Below, one piece after another: positions 26,581 through 39,800 of a DNA stretch of 64,000 bases. A model generated the notes under the pieces. That model had not been told where the DNA came from, did no database searches, and worked only from the letters and a program-made list of their open reading frames with translations. The position numbers and the translations under genes were made by a program. Position 1 is the stretch's first letter; the number at the start of each line of letters is the position of its first letter. The stretch comes from Polytrichum commune (lineage: Eukaryota; Streptophyta; Polytrichopsida; Polytrichales; Polytrichaceae): contig OX485807.1 in the NCBI GenBank assembly GCA_950295325.1, positions 186,501-250,500 of the forward strand, in the 5' to 3' direction.

Positions 26581-29158
26581 AGTGCTTACATGCATGTTAG
26601 TAGTGCCATGTAATATTTTACATGTACTTGGATGCTACGTAGTGTTGGTCAATGGCATGTGGATGCCCAAGACTTGTTGTTTGATGTATCTATTTTACAC
26701 CCCAAACACAATCTTATACAAGCATGTCCCTTCGAGCACACATGTCAACAAATTTTATATCACAATACATGCTTAGTATTCTTAATGTGCTCTTGTGTAT
26801 TCGAGGCATTGGAATTTTCCACATGGTGAACATGTGCATTGGTAGTGAGTGAATAAGTTGATAGTGCCATGTAGTATTTTTCATGTACTCCAAGAAAGTT
26901 GATTCTATAGAACAAGACGAGGATGGAAGTTGGGGTGCAATGTAGTCAAGGACAAGTGTCGAAAACAACAAAAGATAGACAAAGCAAGAATCTCTCTCTC
27001 TCTCTAAAGTTTGTACACCTATGCTCCAAACAATAATACCTACTAGCTACCTATATCACTTTCATATTGCAATCGCATGAAATGGATGTATATTCTAGCA
27101 TGTTCCATAACAACTTACCTTCATAGGTTGATTGTTGCTTGAAGAGTGTTCTCTATGGAATGTGGCGTGTGTGCACACTCTTGGTGAGTAATATTGATTC
27201 AAATCTCCTTTTGATGCTTGAGAGAAATGTGTTCCTTGTATATGCTATTCGTTGTGGCAATTGGATGAATATTCTCAAGAATGAGATTTTTGATGAGTCA
27301 TCCTCGTAAGCTCTTCTTGGTGCGAGTATATACTAACAAGGGTCTTTTGACATATGTAATCTAATAAGATCTTTATTGCAATGTATGTGTTGTCCGAGTG
27401 GACAACCCACATATAAAATACATTGGTATACAACATCAGTACATGGGACACACTGTACATATTGTACTTAATGTTAGATTATACAAATAAATAAATACAC
27501 CAATAATCTAATAAAACCAAAAACGCCTTCAACCTTTGTTAAATAAATAAAAATTTAATCCTTTCAAATATGCCCTACTTGGTGACTCTAATCTAGCTAA
27601 GAAGTTCATAATTATTATAGAACTTTAACCTAAACTTTGGTCCCTAGCCCAAAACTACTATGAAATAGGCTTAAGCTTCTTAGACAAATTGCCTCTCAAT
27701 AAAACTAGAACCCATGAACTTGTTAATTTTTGCTGAAACATAATTTTAAAACGAAGGCTCCAAACTTGCCTAGTTTCCTTTGGATACTTGAGTTAAATTT
27801 AATCTTACATTTAGTTATTAGCACTAATTTTCCCATATCAAAACAAGATGAGTTTCTTCTTCAAATTATGTTATTGATTTTTCTACTCAATGGCTACAAT
27901 ATGTTCTTACACTAGAACAAATCAATACAAATCGATACAACACCATAATGCAATGATATATGACATCAAAACTTGGCCATATAATAATAGGAGTTCCCTA
28001 CCTAGGGTGTCATTCTTGAAGATTATTATTTGATTGTAATTAAATAAAATAAGATGTAATAAAGGCATGTTTATTTCATGATGCATGTTTTGTATATGTA
28101 TTGGATGCAATTATCATATTTAATTGAAAAATCTAGTATAAATACCTAAGTCCATTTTCTAGCATGGTATCATTAGTATACGTTTGTGTTTCTCTATGAA
28201 ATTCTTGTATATAAGGGGTTTTATTTCATAGTCATCCATGCACATTATTTAGGTTTCCAATGAAGAGTCCATCCTTTAGGTGGACAACAAACACAATCTT
28301 TATTTGGATCACTCTTCTAATTTGGCCTCATTAATTTTAACTAATGTTTCTTACAAGGGTCTCTAGTTTGTTTAGGAAATGTAGTTTGCATTTCATTATA
28401 AGCATACTAGAATATTTGTTCCGATATTGAATCGAGATCACGAGAGAGTTTTTTGGAGCACAGTTACGTTGTTCATCGTATTGTGTTCATTGGACCTAGA
28501 GCTCTCCCAATGAGATATTTATGGATGAACATGCCTTTTACAATACTAATGTAACTTCCACAAGCTCGTGAACATCAAGTGGTCTCCAGATATTTTTGAT
28601 TCAATATTGAAATTTACAATACTGACACTCACAAATGGAGACATGGAAAGGCCTCTGGAAATTTCAAGGGTCATTTTTAATTTACACTCATAGACCACAT
28701 ACACAACATACATATAGCATTGGGAAGCTTCTCAATGGTCCATGATCAATTAATTTCCAAGCTCAAGTGGATGCCTCCCAATGTTTGAATAATATTTTAT
28801 GATTCTACATAGACACCACATGCCCATTGCATACATCAAGATATATCATGGTGCTTAAACTTGGATTCAAAAATCCCAAACCATAAAATAAGACATCAGG
28901 AGGCCTCCTAAAGTCATTTCTTCAACATAGTCATATAAACTCACCTCATTAACGTCCTCTTGTACCTTCTCCCATGTAAGATGAGATGGGAGAATCTTTC
29001 ACATGTTTTAATGTCCATTTTCAGTGGCTTTCATTCGGCGTGGCATTTGATCAATGTTCAAGTGAATTATTGATTTCATCATTGTATGGCCTTGAATGGT
29101 TCTTGCCCTGGGCTTCCCTATTCTCTTGAACATAAGTGGCGTCAAATGTGGCTACATA
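26581..29158. other. Intergenic, no gene recognised
   Basis: AT-rich DNA with a short CT run near 26991-27006 and no conserved frame. Nothing beyond the satellite tail is interpretable. Confidence 0.5.
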
Positions 29159-30092
29159 CCGTAGGTTCATAGCTGGTTTGACATAAAATAATTCTAAAAA
29201 TAGATGCCGAAAAATTTGGAATATTATTGGCATTTTTCGCCGAATATGAAATTAATTATTTTTCAAAATTGCCGAAAAGTAAGAAATTTTTACTTCTCAC
29301 TAGAGTTTTACTTACAGTGGAAGCATATGTGAATTTTGAAAGAGAGAAGGTGCTCCTTTTGTAATCGAGCTCACTTACATTAGTCCACAAAGAATATGGG
29401 TTAAGAAGTAGCAAGACTCTATGTGAGGCTTTTCAAATGTGTTGTACACAAATTTTTGGAGTCCAATTGAGCATAGAAGATGAAGTTTTATAGAATTTTG
29501 TTCAACTAACAAAAGTTGAGAAATCAATCCTTCTTCCACCTCCAACAAGTTTTGTGTCAAAATAAGTCTTTATGCAAAAGATATGGACAAAACATTGCAG
29601 CCGTGTAAAGATCAAAAAAGTAAAATGCGTTCATAACAGTTTTTCGGAGCTCATTTGTGCATAGAAGATCAACTTTTTTGGAATTTTGTTGGTCTAAGAA
29701 AAGTTTAGAAATCAAGTAATCTTTCACCTCCAACAAATTTTATGTCATTTGAAGACTCTATGCAAAAGTTATGCGTGTTATAAAAATGAAGTCTAACTCG
29801 GTGCTTCACCTCAAAGTTTACATATCCCATATGCATTGTTGAACACAACTCCACTCTACTTGCATAAAGCACAGAGCATTCTCAACACTTCACTCACATC
29901 TTACTTGTCATTCAATGCAAGAGAGATGTACAAGATATAAACTTAAATAGGAAATGAATTTAAGCCGAATTTTTAAAATTAAAAGAGAAAATTGTTGAAA
30001 ATATGAATATTCCATTTTTAGGTGCCGAATCGACTTTTTGAAATTAATTAATTATTCGGCTAACATGTGTCGAACCAGCTATGAACCTACGG
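29159..30092. mobile_element. Non-autonomous element with 25-bp terminal inverted repeats
   Basis: The left end CCGTAGGTTCATAGCTGGTT matches the reverse complement of the right end, with one mismatch over 25 bp. The element is about 934 bp and has no coding capacity. Inside, two diverged direct copies of a 187-bp block begin near 29458 and 29645. Each carries GCATAGAAGAT, an ACCTCCAACAA box and TATGCAAAAG(A/T)TATG. I could not identify a clear target-site duplication, so the superfamily is undetermined. Confidence 0.75.
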
Positions 30093-33000
30093 CAGTGAAT
30101 GAGGTGGTTGATGTCTTCCCAAAGGTCACCATCTCCTTTATGGGTTGTTTCTAACATCTTCTTTGAGCCCCACAATAAACATGTCCACTTTATCACAAGT
30201 GGAGATAAGAAACTTAGTCATTTTGAAACTCATTGGTGTACTCTTCCACATACCCAATATGAGAAAGAAGAAAAAACTTGTTATGTGCAACCATCAATGG
30301 ATTAACACTACCATAAGAACGGATAAAAGTTTATCTGAAATGTTGCCAATCCAATGGGTCCTTCCCATCAAATTGTAGTTATTTTGCCAATATGTCCCAA
30401 TGTTGGGCCACATTACTCTCCAAGTAAGTGGAGGTTGTGTTGACCTAGTTATCCATAGAATGTGACTTGCAATGAGAAACTTTTGAATTTGGGCCACCCA
30501 TGCCAAAATTGTCATTTTGAAATGCTATCTAATTTTTTTAGCTTTTGCTAAGGCATCAACACCTTTACCATTTTTAGCTTCTTGCATTGTTTCCAAGAAA
30601 TGAAACTTAAATCCTTGAAAATTTTGGCATTCCTCAAGCTTTTTCATGAAATTCTTGAGCTTTTCATAATTTAGTTCCAACGTCACAAACTAATCATGGT
30701 CATCAACCAACTTACCTTCAAAGTATTCCTATATCTTCCATGTGAGCAATTTGTCCACAATTTCCTCATCCATCTCAAATGTTGGGTAGGTAGAAATGGG
30801 TTAACCATGGAAGGAGAGGCCTCATCACTAGGGCCAAAGATGTCTATATACATTGCCAAAGTGTCCCACAACACATTTGGAAACATTACCCTAAAACCAA
30901 AGAGTCCCAAGGACTTAATTCTAAAGCTTGATAAATCCCAACATGTTAAAGTAAAAATAAAGGAACTCGAAAGGAAGCACTTGAATCTCCTAAAAAAACC
31001 TTGAAAACACTTGCAGAAAACCAAAATCTACAGATGTCATCCTAGTCCAATAACCAAAAATTTGCAACAAAATTTCTACCAAGCTTGCCTTAAGCGCTCC
31101 TCTTGACTCTCTTAAACTAAAATTAAATACAAGTCTATTCCTTATACTTCAGGAAGCAACTAACTCATTTCCTTCCTTCATAAAACAACTCCAATTGTCC
31201 CCCAACTTGATATATTATATGTTTACGCAAAGGAAAAGTAACAACGCCCAAAACTCCAAGGTACAAGATCTTGGAGCTTTGGTACCAAAGTAACGACTCT
31301 CAAAAAAAAAAGGAAAAAAAAAAAGGCACGATCCACCCAATCTTGACCCTTATATACTTGTAGGAACTAAGAGTTGATGCTCCCCTCAACTAGTCCTCAA
31401 GTATATAGTTTATTGGCTCTCCCTCCATGCCTTTGGGGTCAGTTCAATGTTCTTTACTAGCATTTGTAACTTACGAGGTGAGAACATCTTGGAACACCAT
31501 TATCCCAACTCATGGTAACTCCCCTCGACCTTTTTAGAATTATTGGATCTGCCAAGGTGGAGTCCTCTAGTCTTACAAATAGTAGAGTCAAGTGGAAATT
31601 AAAGTCCTCTAGTCTGACATATAGTAGAGTCAGGTTGGAATTAAAGCTAATGGAGGTAATAGGTGTATAGACACATGTTACAATGAGTCTACAAATTAAC
31701 TCATTGAAGTGGTCATCACATAATTTATAGTATAATTAGTTAGGGCCACCAAACCCCACCCATTTTGTCTTCATTGGTTATGCTTTGCTATTGCTCTCTG
31801 GCCTTCTTTGATGACCATAATAAAGTTTGTGAGTTCTTTAAACCCGACCTTCCTTCAATGACCCTCATATGATCATGCGAGTTCTTCAAACATTGCATAC
31901 ATGAGTTCAACAAACCCTACATTTTTTGGGATGACTATGTTGCTTTGAAAGTTTTGTTGAAGTTTAGAATAAGTCAACAATTTGGTGGCCCTTGCGTGGG
32001 TGCTTGTGTTAATGAAAAACATGGTCATCAAAGAGAGAAACAAAACCTTCAGTTTTTGAGATTTCAATTAATGTCATAAAGTCATTTGTAAAGTAAAGGA
32101 GACGAAACCCTGGGTTTAGTTCCAACCCTTGAGTTTATGAGAATTAACACAAAGTCACCCACCATTTGTCCTTTTTGAGAGACATTAAGTTGGTAATGAA
32201 TAAGATATTTATATGAACTACAAAAATCAAAACACAAATGGCTACAAACATGATTTGGATAATTTGCTAAACATCTTGCATTAATTGCGTGTTTTATATC
32301 TTATGAGAAGTGCATGCAAAGAGAAAAATAAATTCAAATAACAAATGCATAATTTAAGGGGAGAAGTTGGAGTTTCAAGCCATGTTGGACACATTTGCTA
32401 TAGGACATGTGCTCTACTAATTGTTTATTATGTGTTTAGTTGCAACATTAGAGCTCAAAGTGTGGGGGTGATAATGTAGGACATTATTTAAAATGTTCGG
32501 GAAATTGCCTTCACTTTCAATTAGCTAGATGGAAATCTAGGTGGTGGAACAACATCCATTGTTGAGTTCAACACATATACAATATGTTTATTGTCACGTT
32601 CCTTGCATAAACTTTATTATTGTTCCAATTTTTAAACTTTATTATATTCAATCCACACACACACAAACCTACATGCTTTCTTGGATGTTGTATCGTTATT
32701 TTTTCGAACAACATAACCGTATACATTGTAGCTCTATGCATTTGAGTTTTATGCGTTGAGTCTATGTAATGATTAGTATGTGCTATGATATATCTATTAT
32801 ATACAATCATTATTTAATACCATTTTAGTTTATATTTAGAGCATCCAAATTTTTAACTCTACATATACACATCATAGCCCCTAAATCAAATTACAATGAG
32901 TTCAACAAGAATTTCACATGTTTGTTAGTGGAGTAGTTAAACCGCTATCTATGCACCTAATACTTGAAATTTAGAGTTGAGTGGCTTTGAAGTTATGTTG

Positions 33001-36000
33001 ATTTAAAATGCATTTCTTGAAAAATGATACTCCACACCTTAACTCATTTATATTGTCGTACTCCATTGTTGATATTGTAAATCCTAATGGTGGTTTTATG
33101 TATGCAGTGGAATCCCCACAAGTTGTTGTTGTGTTCCATGAGGCTCCCTCATCACAACTGCCAAACAACATCAAAGAGCGATAAGAATAATCAACTACAA
33201 TTATTATGCAATATCAAGGCGTGGTTGAACTCCTTAATTGCAACTATTGAGTTCCATCAAGGCACCGTCTTTGCGAGGGTTCATTCCCTTGAGTCGGCGC
33301 CGACCAAACACCATTAGAATTGTAGGGTTTCATTCTCTTAGAGCTTATTTGTATGGGAAGTTAGTAGGACTCGAGATGAGATTACACGAGTACATACACA
33401 TATACAAAGGCATATGAATAATGCTTGGAGTGAGATGGTCTCATGCTCTCTTTGGTTTGCCTTTTATTGCTTTTCTTCTTTTCCTTGGTTCATACAAACA
33501 ATATGGGATAACTCTTATCCCTCTTGGACCAATGTTGTGGCCTTACTCTAACCTTATTGTTTCTCATGTCTCTTCCATTACATTTCTATTGACTACAAGC
33601 AATCTAATGCTCTACCTTCTACAATTCCTTCTAGTATTACATTTCTATTGACTACGAGCAATCCAATGCTCCACCTTCAACAATTCAAAGTTGCAATGCC
33701 TCGCGGATATTCATCTTGGAGTTACATTCATGTGGTTTGCCTATCTCGCGGCCAATTGATGCTACCATTTTAATCAACGCTCAAAGCAATCAACATACAA
33801 GGGCATAAACATTGAGATTTTTGTCAACCAACCCACAAACGCTAGGGAATTTGGCACAACTTGACTTCACTCATAAAATATTGTATGCGGGGAGATGAAA
33901 GAGATACTATTGTTTTGGAGCTCATGTTGGGGGTATTGTAGTGATGGAATGAGCAAGGGAGGTTCCTAAACTAGGCATAATTTTAACTACTATATGATGT
34001 TTATCCAACCAATAGAGCCAACATGAAAAATTGTTAAAGGGCTAGACTTCTCCATTGAAACCCCCATTGTTTAGAGCATGGTAAGAATATTTGTTGGTTG
34101 TAGTCATGAAACATGTATATGCAACAAGGCTCTTAATAAAAAAATTAGGACCTCAAGCTTATGACAAGCATATGCATGGAAATTTAAAAAATGTAGGGTT
34201 GCACCATTCCTCCAACACTCGTTTGCAAATCAAATGTGGTTTGTTGCGATCGGGTATCACCCATTAATCCATCCACGTGGGCTTTGAAATTCATCACTTT
34301 TCTCCCTATGTCACAATAAGTATGATTTCACTATTATGCTAGATATTGCAGCTTGTAGAAGTGTTCATCTTTGAGGCCCATGTGATATACTCCCATTTTT
34401 TTGTCTTCCTTGCTCAGAATCGCCTCTTTTGTTAAGGGCGACAATCGGTTCAACCAATGACTAAGAATCTCAAACATAGAGGAGAGGGTATTGTCAATAC
34501 TAATGAGAATGCTTTTCAATGAATGAATTTAATGAGGAATGTGGGATGGATGTGGTGAAGACACTCTAGATAAACATGCACATAATTTGACTAGACAAAC
34601 GTAATCTCTAGACAAAATATAGTTGTAACTCGTTGTGATTTATAAATGAAATGTTGTTGGATACAAACATTGACCACACGAAGAAACCAACATAAATGGG
34701 AAGTTGCAAGTTATTGCCACCTTTCCACAAAGAAATTCATCTTAAAAAGACATAAGCCCATGTTTTTCCATCAATTTGCAATCATTGACACGTTGGTTAC
34801 GAGCTCAAGAGGGAATTCAAACTAAAAAAATATTTCTTGTTACAATATCCAAATCATTGTTACATAGGATAACTTGACTCATACCTATCCCAAATAATAC
34901 CCACTGAATTCGCAAGAGAATGCCTCCAATTGAAGACATGATACCATAATACGGTATTTATGGATATAAGGGCCTACATGGAAGACATCCTTATTTCATC
35001 TTAACAATGCCGGAATGTATTTTCCAAATAGGATTTGGGTGGGTCTTAATCATCATTATGGCCCAAAAGTCACCAAAATGTATATCTCTATACAATAATC
35101 TAGGAACAAATCATATGTTGCAACAAATAGCCAAGTCAAACATCCATCACTAATAAGTCTAGTTGGAAACAATTGAGCCATAGGTTTTCAATGCAACCGC
35201 TAAACCAAGGGACATCCATGCCTTGATGTTGAAGTCTTGGATCTCGGTAGCTAACATGACATTTCATATTAAACACTAATTGGAGCCTCTTCACATTACA
35301 CCTATTGCAACTTATTGTGTTTTGTGGATTACAATGCCATTACATCAAGGTCATTTGGAAATGGATTCACCAATGCCAAAATGCAAAGGCATATTATTAT
35401 GATTGAAAGTTGCATGGAAGTGTTGTGATGGCTTCCAAAGTGAAGGTCGATGGTAAACAATTGGACTTGAAAGCAAAAGGCAAACGGCCCACAAATATTC
35501 CCTCACAACAAGTAAACTTCAAATCCTCTTCTTTTTATTGGAAAGCATTGAGACCATTTTCATTTTACAATGGTATTTGATCTTTGTTTTCTGACCTTAA
35601 GCAAACCCTATCCACAATAATATCACTTGAATTAACAAATTAGGTTTATGTTAACAAACTAGGTTATGACCTTTTTATAGTCAAACATGTACTTGAACCT
35701 ATTTCAATTGGACAACAATTGGAAGAACTAGCACATTGTGTTGGATTTGGTATGAAATCTAAAGTTAAAATACAATCCATTTACAATAAATGAAATGAAA
35801 AAACTATTTAAATTTATTTAACATGCATACTATGCATTAGGGTCATGCCCAAGTTCATAGTTTTCTTGAAGGGTTTTCTTGCTAGACCACACTTGTCTAT
35901 TTGCACATTGCATGTCCTTTAAGAGTGAGAATCCCAAACGATCCCGTTTCAATTCACACATGTAATACAATTTGGTAGGTATTAATAATGTATTGGAATA

Positions 36001-36750
36001 GTGGGTGAGTGTTGGTTACTTCGAATGGACGAAGCACAATGGGCACTTAGGCACGCTATTCTCATTGATGTTTTGTGCAAATAAGGAGAATGGGGTCCGC
36101 GTTCTCAGCAAATCCCATGGTATGCAAATTGTTGAATAATATCACTCCAATTTTTGTTTGTTGCGTCAATTATTTAACAATTTATATAGGAGCTATCCAA
36201 AGTTGCATGAGAGAGACAAAATTCTATTCTAGATATTAAACTTGACCTCATATTTGATTCTTATCATTGATTCATCCTTGAATATTCAAGAGTTTGTCAT
36301 CCCACACAACTTGTTTAATCGACTCTTCTTAGGTACCTCACTTGTCAACGTATAGGTACAATTGATCATTCTACATATTTGAAATTGGTTTCCATTTAAC
36401 CTAAGAGTGAGCTATAATATGAGAAAGAGAATAATATGGGCAACAGAATTTGTTCCCACGTTGCCTTATATGCATAATTTGTATTAAAGAAACTCAAATT
36501 CAAGACAAAATTAGGTTGAGTTTCCAATGTGGTCATCATACAAGTAAAATTTTAGTGAATGATCCACAAAATGGGATCCAATGGAATGAATCTCCCATAC
36601 ATTGCACATTAGTTTATTGTATTTGGCAACTTTTGAAGTTATCTACAAAATTATAAAGGATGTGGTTATTATGCCCCGAGGGTATAATACCAAGGGTGGG
36701 TCGAACGGCCATTTCAATCACGCTGACCTATGGTCAACGTTTCTTCTCTT
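30093..36750. other. Long intergenic region with transposon-like traces
   Basis: About 6.6 kb without a credible host gene. A minus-strand frame at 30294-30515 rich in Trp (I-L-W-I-T, M-W-P-N-I-G-T-Y-W) and neighbouring broken frames up to 30100 look like a decayed element protein that I cannot name. Short tandem duplications occur at 31562-31645 (TCCTCTAGTCT...TAGTAGAGTCA twice) and 33580-33680 (ATTACATTTCTATTGACTAC twice, about 66 bp apart). Confidence 0.45.
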
Positions 36751-36755
36751 CTCTC

Positions 36756-36761
36756 TATAAA
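36756..36761 (+). promoter_or_regulatory. Candidate TATA box of the PKA-R gene
   Basis: TATAAA within a pyrimidine-rich TTCTCTTCTCTC context, 97 bp upstream of the proposed start codon at 36858. An in-frame TAA at 36852-36854 supports translation starting downstream of it. Position and sequence fit a plant core promoter, but this is inference. Confidence 0.4.
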
Positions 36762-36857
36762 GTGTTGGGTCAATGCAAAAACCTTGTTTACGAACAAAGC
36801 ATATTACTCCATTCTCTCTTTGAAAAGTTTACATTTTATTTTATTTTATTGTAAGTT

Positions 36858-39800
36858 ATGAGCAATGGCCTTATTCGACTTGAAATGGAATACCTTCAAG
36901 TTGTAATATTGGGGTGCAATCAACCTCAAGATGCAACAATGTACTTAATACGATATATTTATAAGTATGTTGTTATAGGCTTGTTCACATACTATTGTTT
37001 TGGAACAATCACTATATACTCACTTTTTAAAAAGGATATTATATTAGAACATGTTTATCTTCACATGGCAATTGCTATGACCTAAAGTGAAAGTTCTTGA
37101 AAAACTAAGACCATTGTGGTTACAAGCCATATTATTGTCATGTATCAATTGGAATGATGGCCACATTGGTTCCAATTGCCCCAACCAATTCGTAAGTTGA
37201 AAGAAAGATCCAACATAAGCATCAAAGAGGAGTCACATTTGGTTCTATATAAAGCACCTAGACCATGTGCACTTGAAATCACATGAAATATGCATTTTGA
37301 AAGACGGTGCTCCATAATAAAGTTGATGTGCAATTCAAAATTGTTATGTAAACTAGCAATCTATTTAGCAATAACCAAGTCATTTTAGATATGTCACCAA
37401 ATGTGATTTGTTTTGTAAGTTATAATTTTTGTAAATTCCGGATTTATGTGGCAATGTGGCAGTCAAAAGATAGGCGCAAGAGAACATTGTCATTTCGTAG
37501 GACTGGGGTGAGTGCCGAGTGTCGGCGTTCAGATGATATTTATGTGCCCAAGGTAACAAGTTGATCAATGTGCAAGCTTGTCGTCAATTCCCACAATATT
37601 ACATTCCATATGTGCACAAATGTTAGATTTTACAACATTTGATGTTATAGAAAGAAAATTGCAGGTCATCCACAAATCAGAGGATGCACGAAAGCGGATC
37701 ACTCGTGCTATTGAGAAAAGCTACATATTCAAAGGGCTTGACAAGGAGCAAATCAAAACAGTAGATTCTCATCAACCATCCCTTGTATGATAATAATGCT
37801 GCATTCACGATGCAAACACAATCAAAATAACCATTTTTTTCAAATGAAACAAAAAGGTATATTTATGCATGTTTTTTGTACAAATGATATAGAAGATCAT
37901 CAATTTTGGCATAATATTATATACATATGCTTAATGAGAGGTCCCCACATCGATTTCAAATTACATTTTTACAAGTTTTATCTACATAAGTGTATTTGAG
38001 TCAATATTAGATTACATATCATACCTTGAGCATTGTATATAATATTAATATATAATACTAAGCATTGTTCATACTGCGTGATTAGTATATTCTAAGTGAG
38101 AGTAAGAGATTCAAATGTGATTCCACATGAATGCATTATTCATCCTCCATAAGAATAATTGTGTGATATATTAGGTTGTCGTTATCACATGTGATTTGTG
38201 GCTATTTTTATGTACTCATTGAGTTAATTAAGGTCAATTACCATCAAATCATTTCATATTCTAGTAATATTGTGATTTATTAAACAATTAAGCTTTGACA
38301 CAAAAGATTGCAGTCTCCTCTCACCTCAAGCATGATTGTAACCATTTTTCTTGTAGCCCGCATGTGGGTGTCATTTTTATGTCAATTTTGATAGATTTTT
38401 GAATTTTCAAAGAAGTAGATTGAAAATTTATTATGACCTTTAACAACTAATATCAATATCTAAATTATGTGGAGAGGGTTGTGAAGGTTATAGATGCGGT
38501 TGAAGAAGAAAAACATTACAAAGGTGATACGATAATCAAACAAGGGGAGTCAGGGACCAGTTTCTACCTTATTGAGGCAGGGTCATGTGAAGTGTGGTTG
38601 AAACGACAAGAAGGGCAAGATCCACAAATGGTGCATCATTATTCATCGGGGGATAGCTTTGGAGAATTAGCCCTCCTCTATGATGCCCCTCGTGCAGCCA
38701 CTGTTAAGGTCCAACATCTCCCAAGAAACCACATTACTTGCCAGCCGGATTGTGTTGCAATCTCTCTCTCACACACACCCACAGTTGAAGAATATTTGTT
38801 TCCCAAAAGTATAGTGCCATTTAAAAAGTTAGGTTTTTCTCCAATGGTTAAATTAGGGACCATCTTTTCCCATCATTGTTCCCTAGTTTGTATATTGACA
38901 TCAATTTTGTGTTTATCATAATTTATAATATGACATATACTTGACCTATACATCAATTGGGTGGATTGTTGCGGGCAACATGACATTCTTTTAGATAATA
39001 GTGCTTTGACCCTTAGCAAGGAGCAACTTGAATCAATTGGATATATTTGATAGCACAAGGATTGACATGAATGTGGAATCAAAATACATTGAACTCGAAG
39101 GATTACAACATTTAAGATTTTTTTTTTCTTTTATTTTTTTGGGGGGGGGGGGGGCGGAGAGAAAAAAATAAAAATAAAAATGTGTAAGCAAAACAATCAA
39201 TAACACATGAAACCTTCATGTGATATGTAACATGTGACATGAAACCTTTGTGTTGGGACTAATGCACTCTTATTTATTGTATATATGTTCATGAATTATA
39301 ACTTCATAGAATAGTCTTTTGTACCATTTTCATTGTCAAAGGATGCAACAATGCTTATATTTTTATTGTGTTACCATGCTTTTATGCACTCGATTTTGTA
39401 GGCTAGTACAGATTGCATCTTGTGGGCTATGGACCGTGGAACTTTTAGAGCAATCCTGATGACTTCAACAAGTCAAAAAAGGGATTTGTATGAAGATTTC
39501 CTACAAAATGTCCCGCTTCTCAAGGTCCCTCCTTGTTGCAACCAAGAGCCTTCTTCATTTCATCATTTAATTGAGATACAGCAATAAAATTATTGAATCT
39601 CATGCAACATGTTTTGTGTCATTGAACAAAAAAAGATGATAAATTTATAATTTCTCGAGTGATACATGGTGATTCCACCAATGCATAACATCGCTAAGCT
39701 CCACCAACTGCCACTTATCATGCTAGACAAGAGAATAATTTGGCCAAGGATTGGGATTAAACAAGTTGTGATCCTCGAAGTTAAGAACTTTGGCTTGAGT

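Noticed and set aside
39121-39163. Poly-G run as a G-quadruplex regulatory site
   Set aside because: A single uninterrupted run of G is more simply low complexity or a sequencing artefact; no spaced G-tracts of the usual pattern are present.
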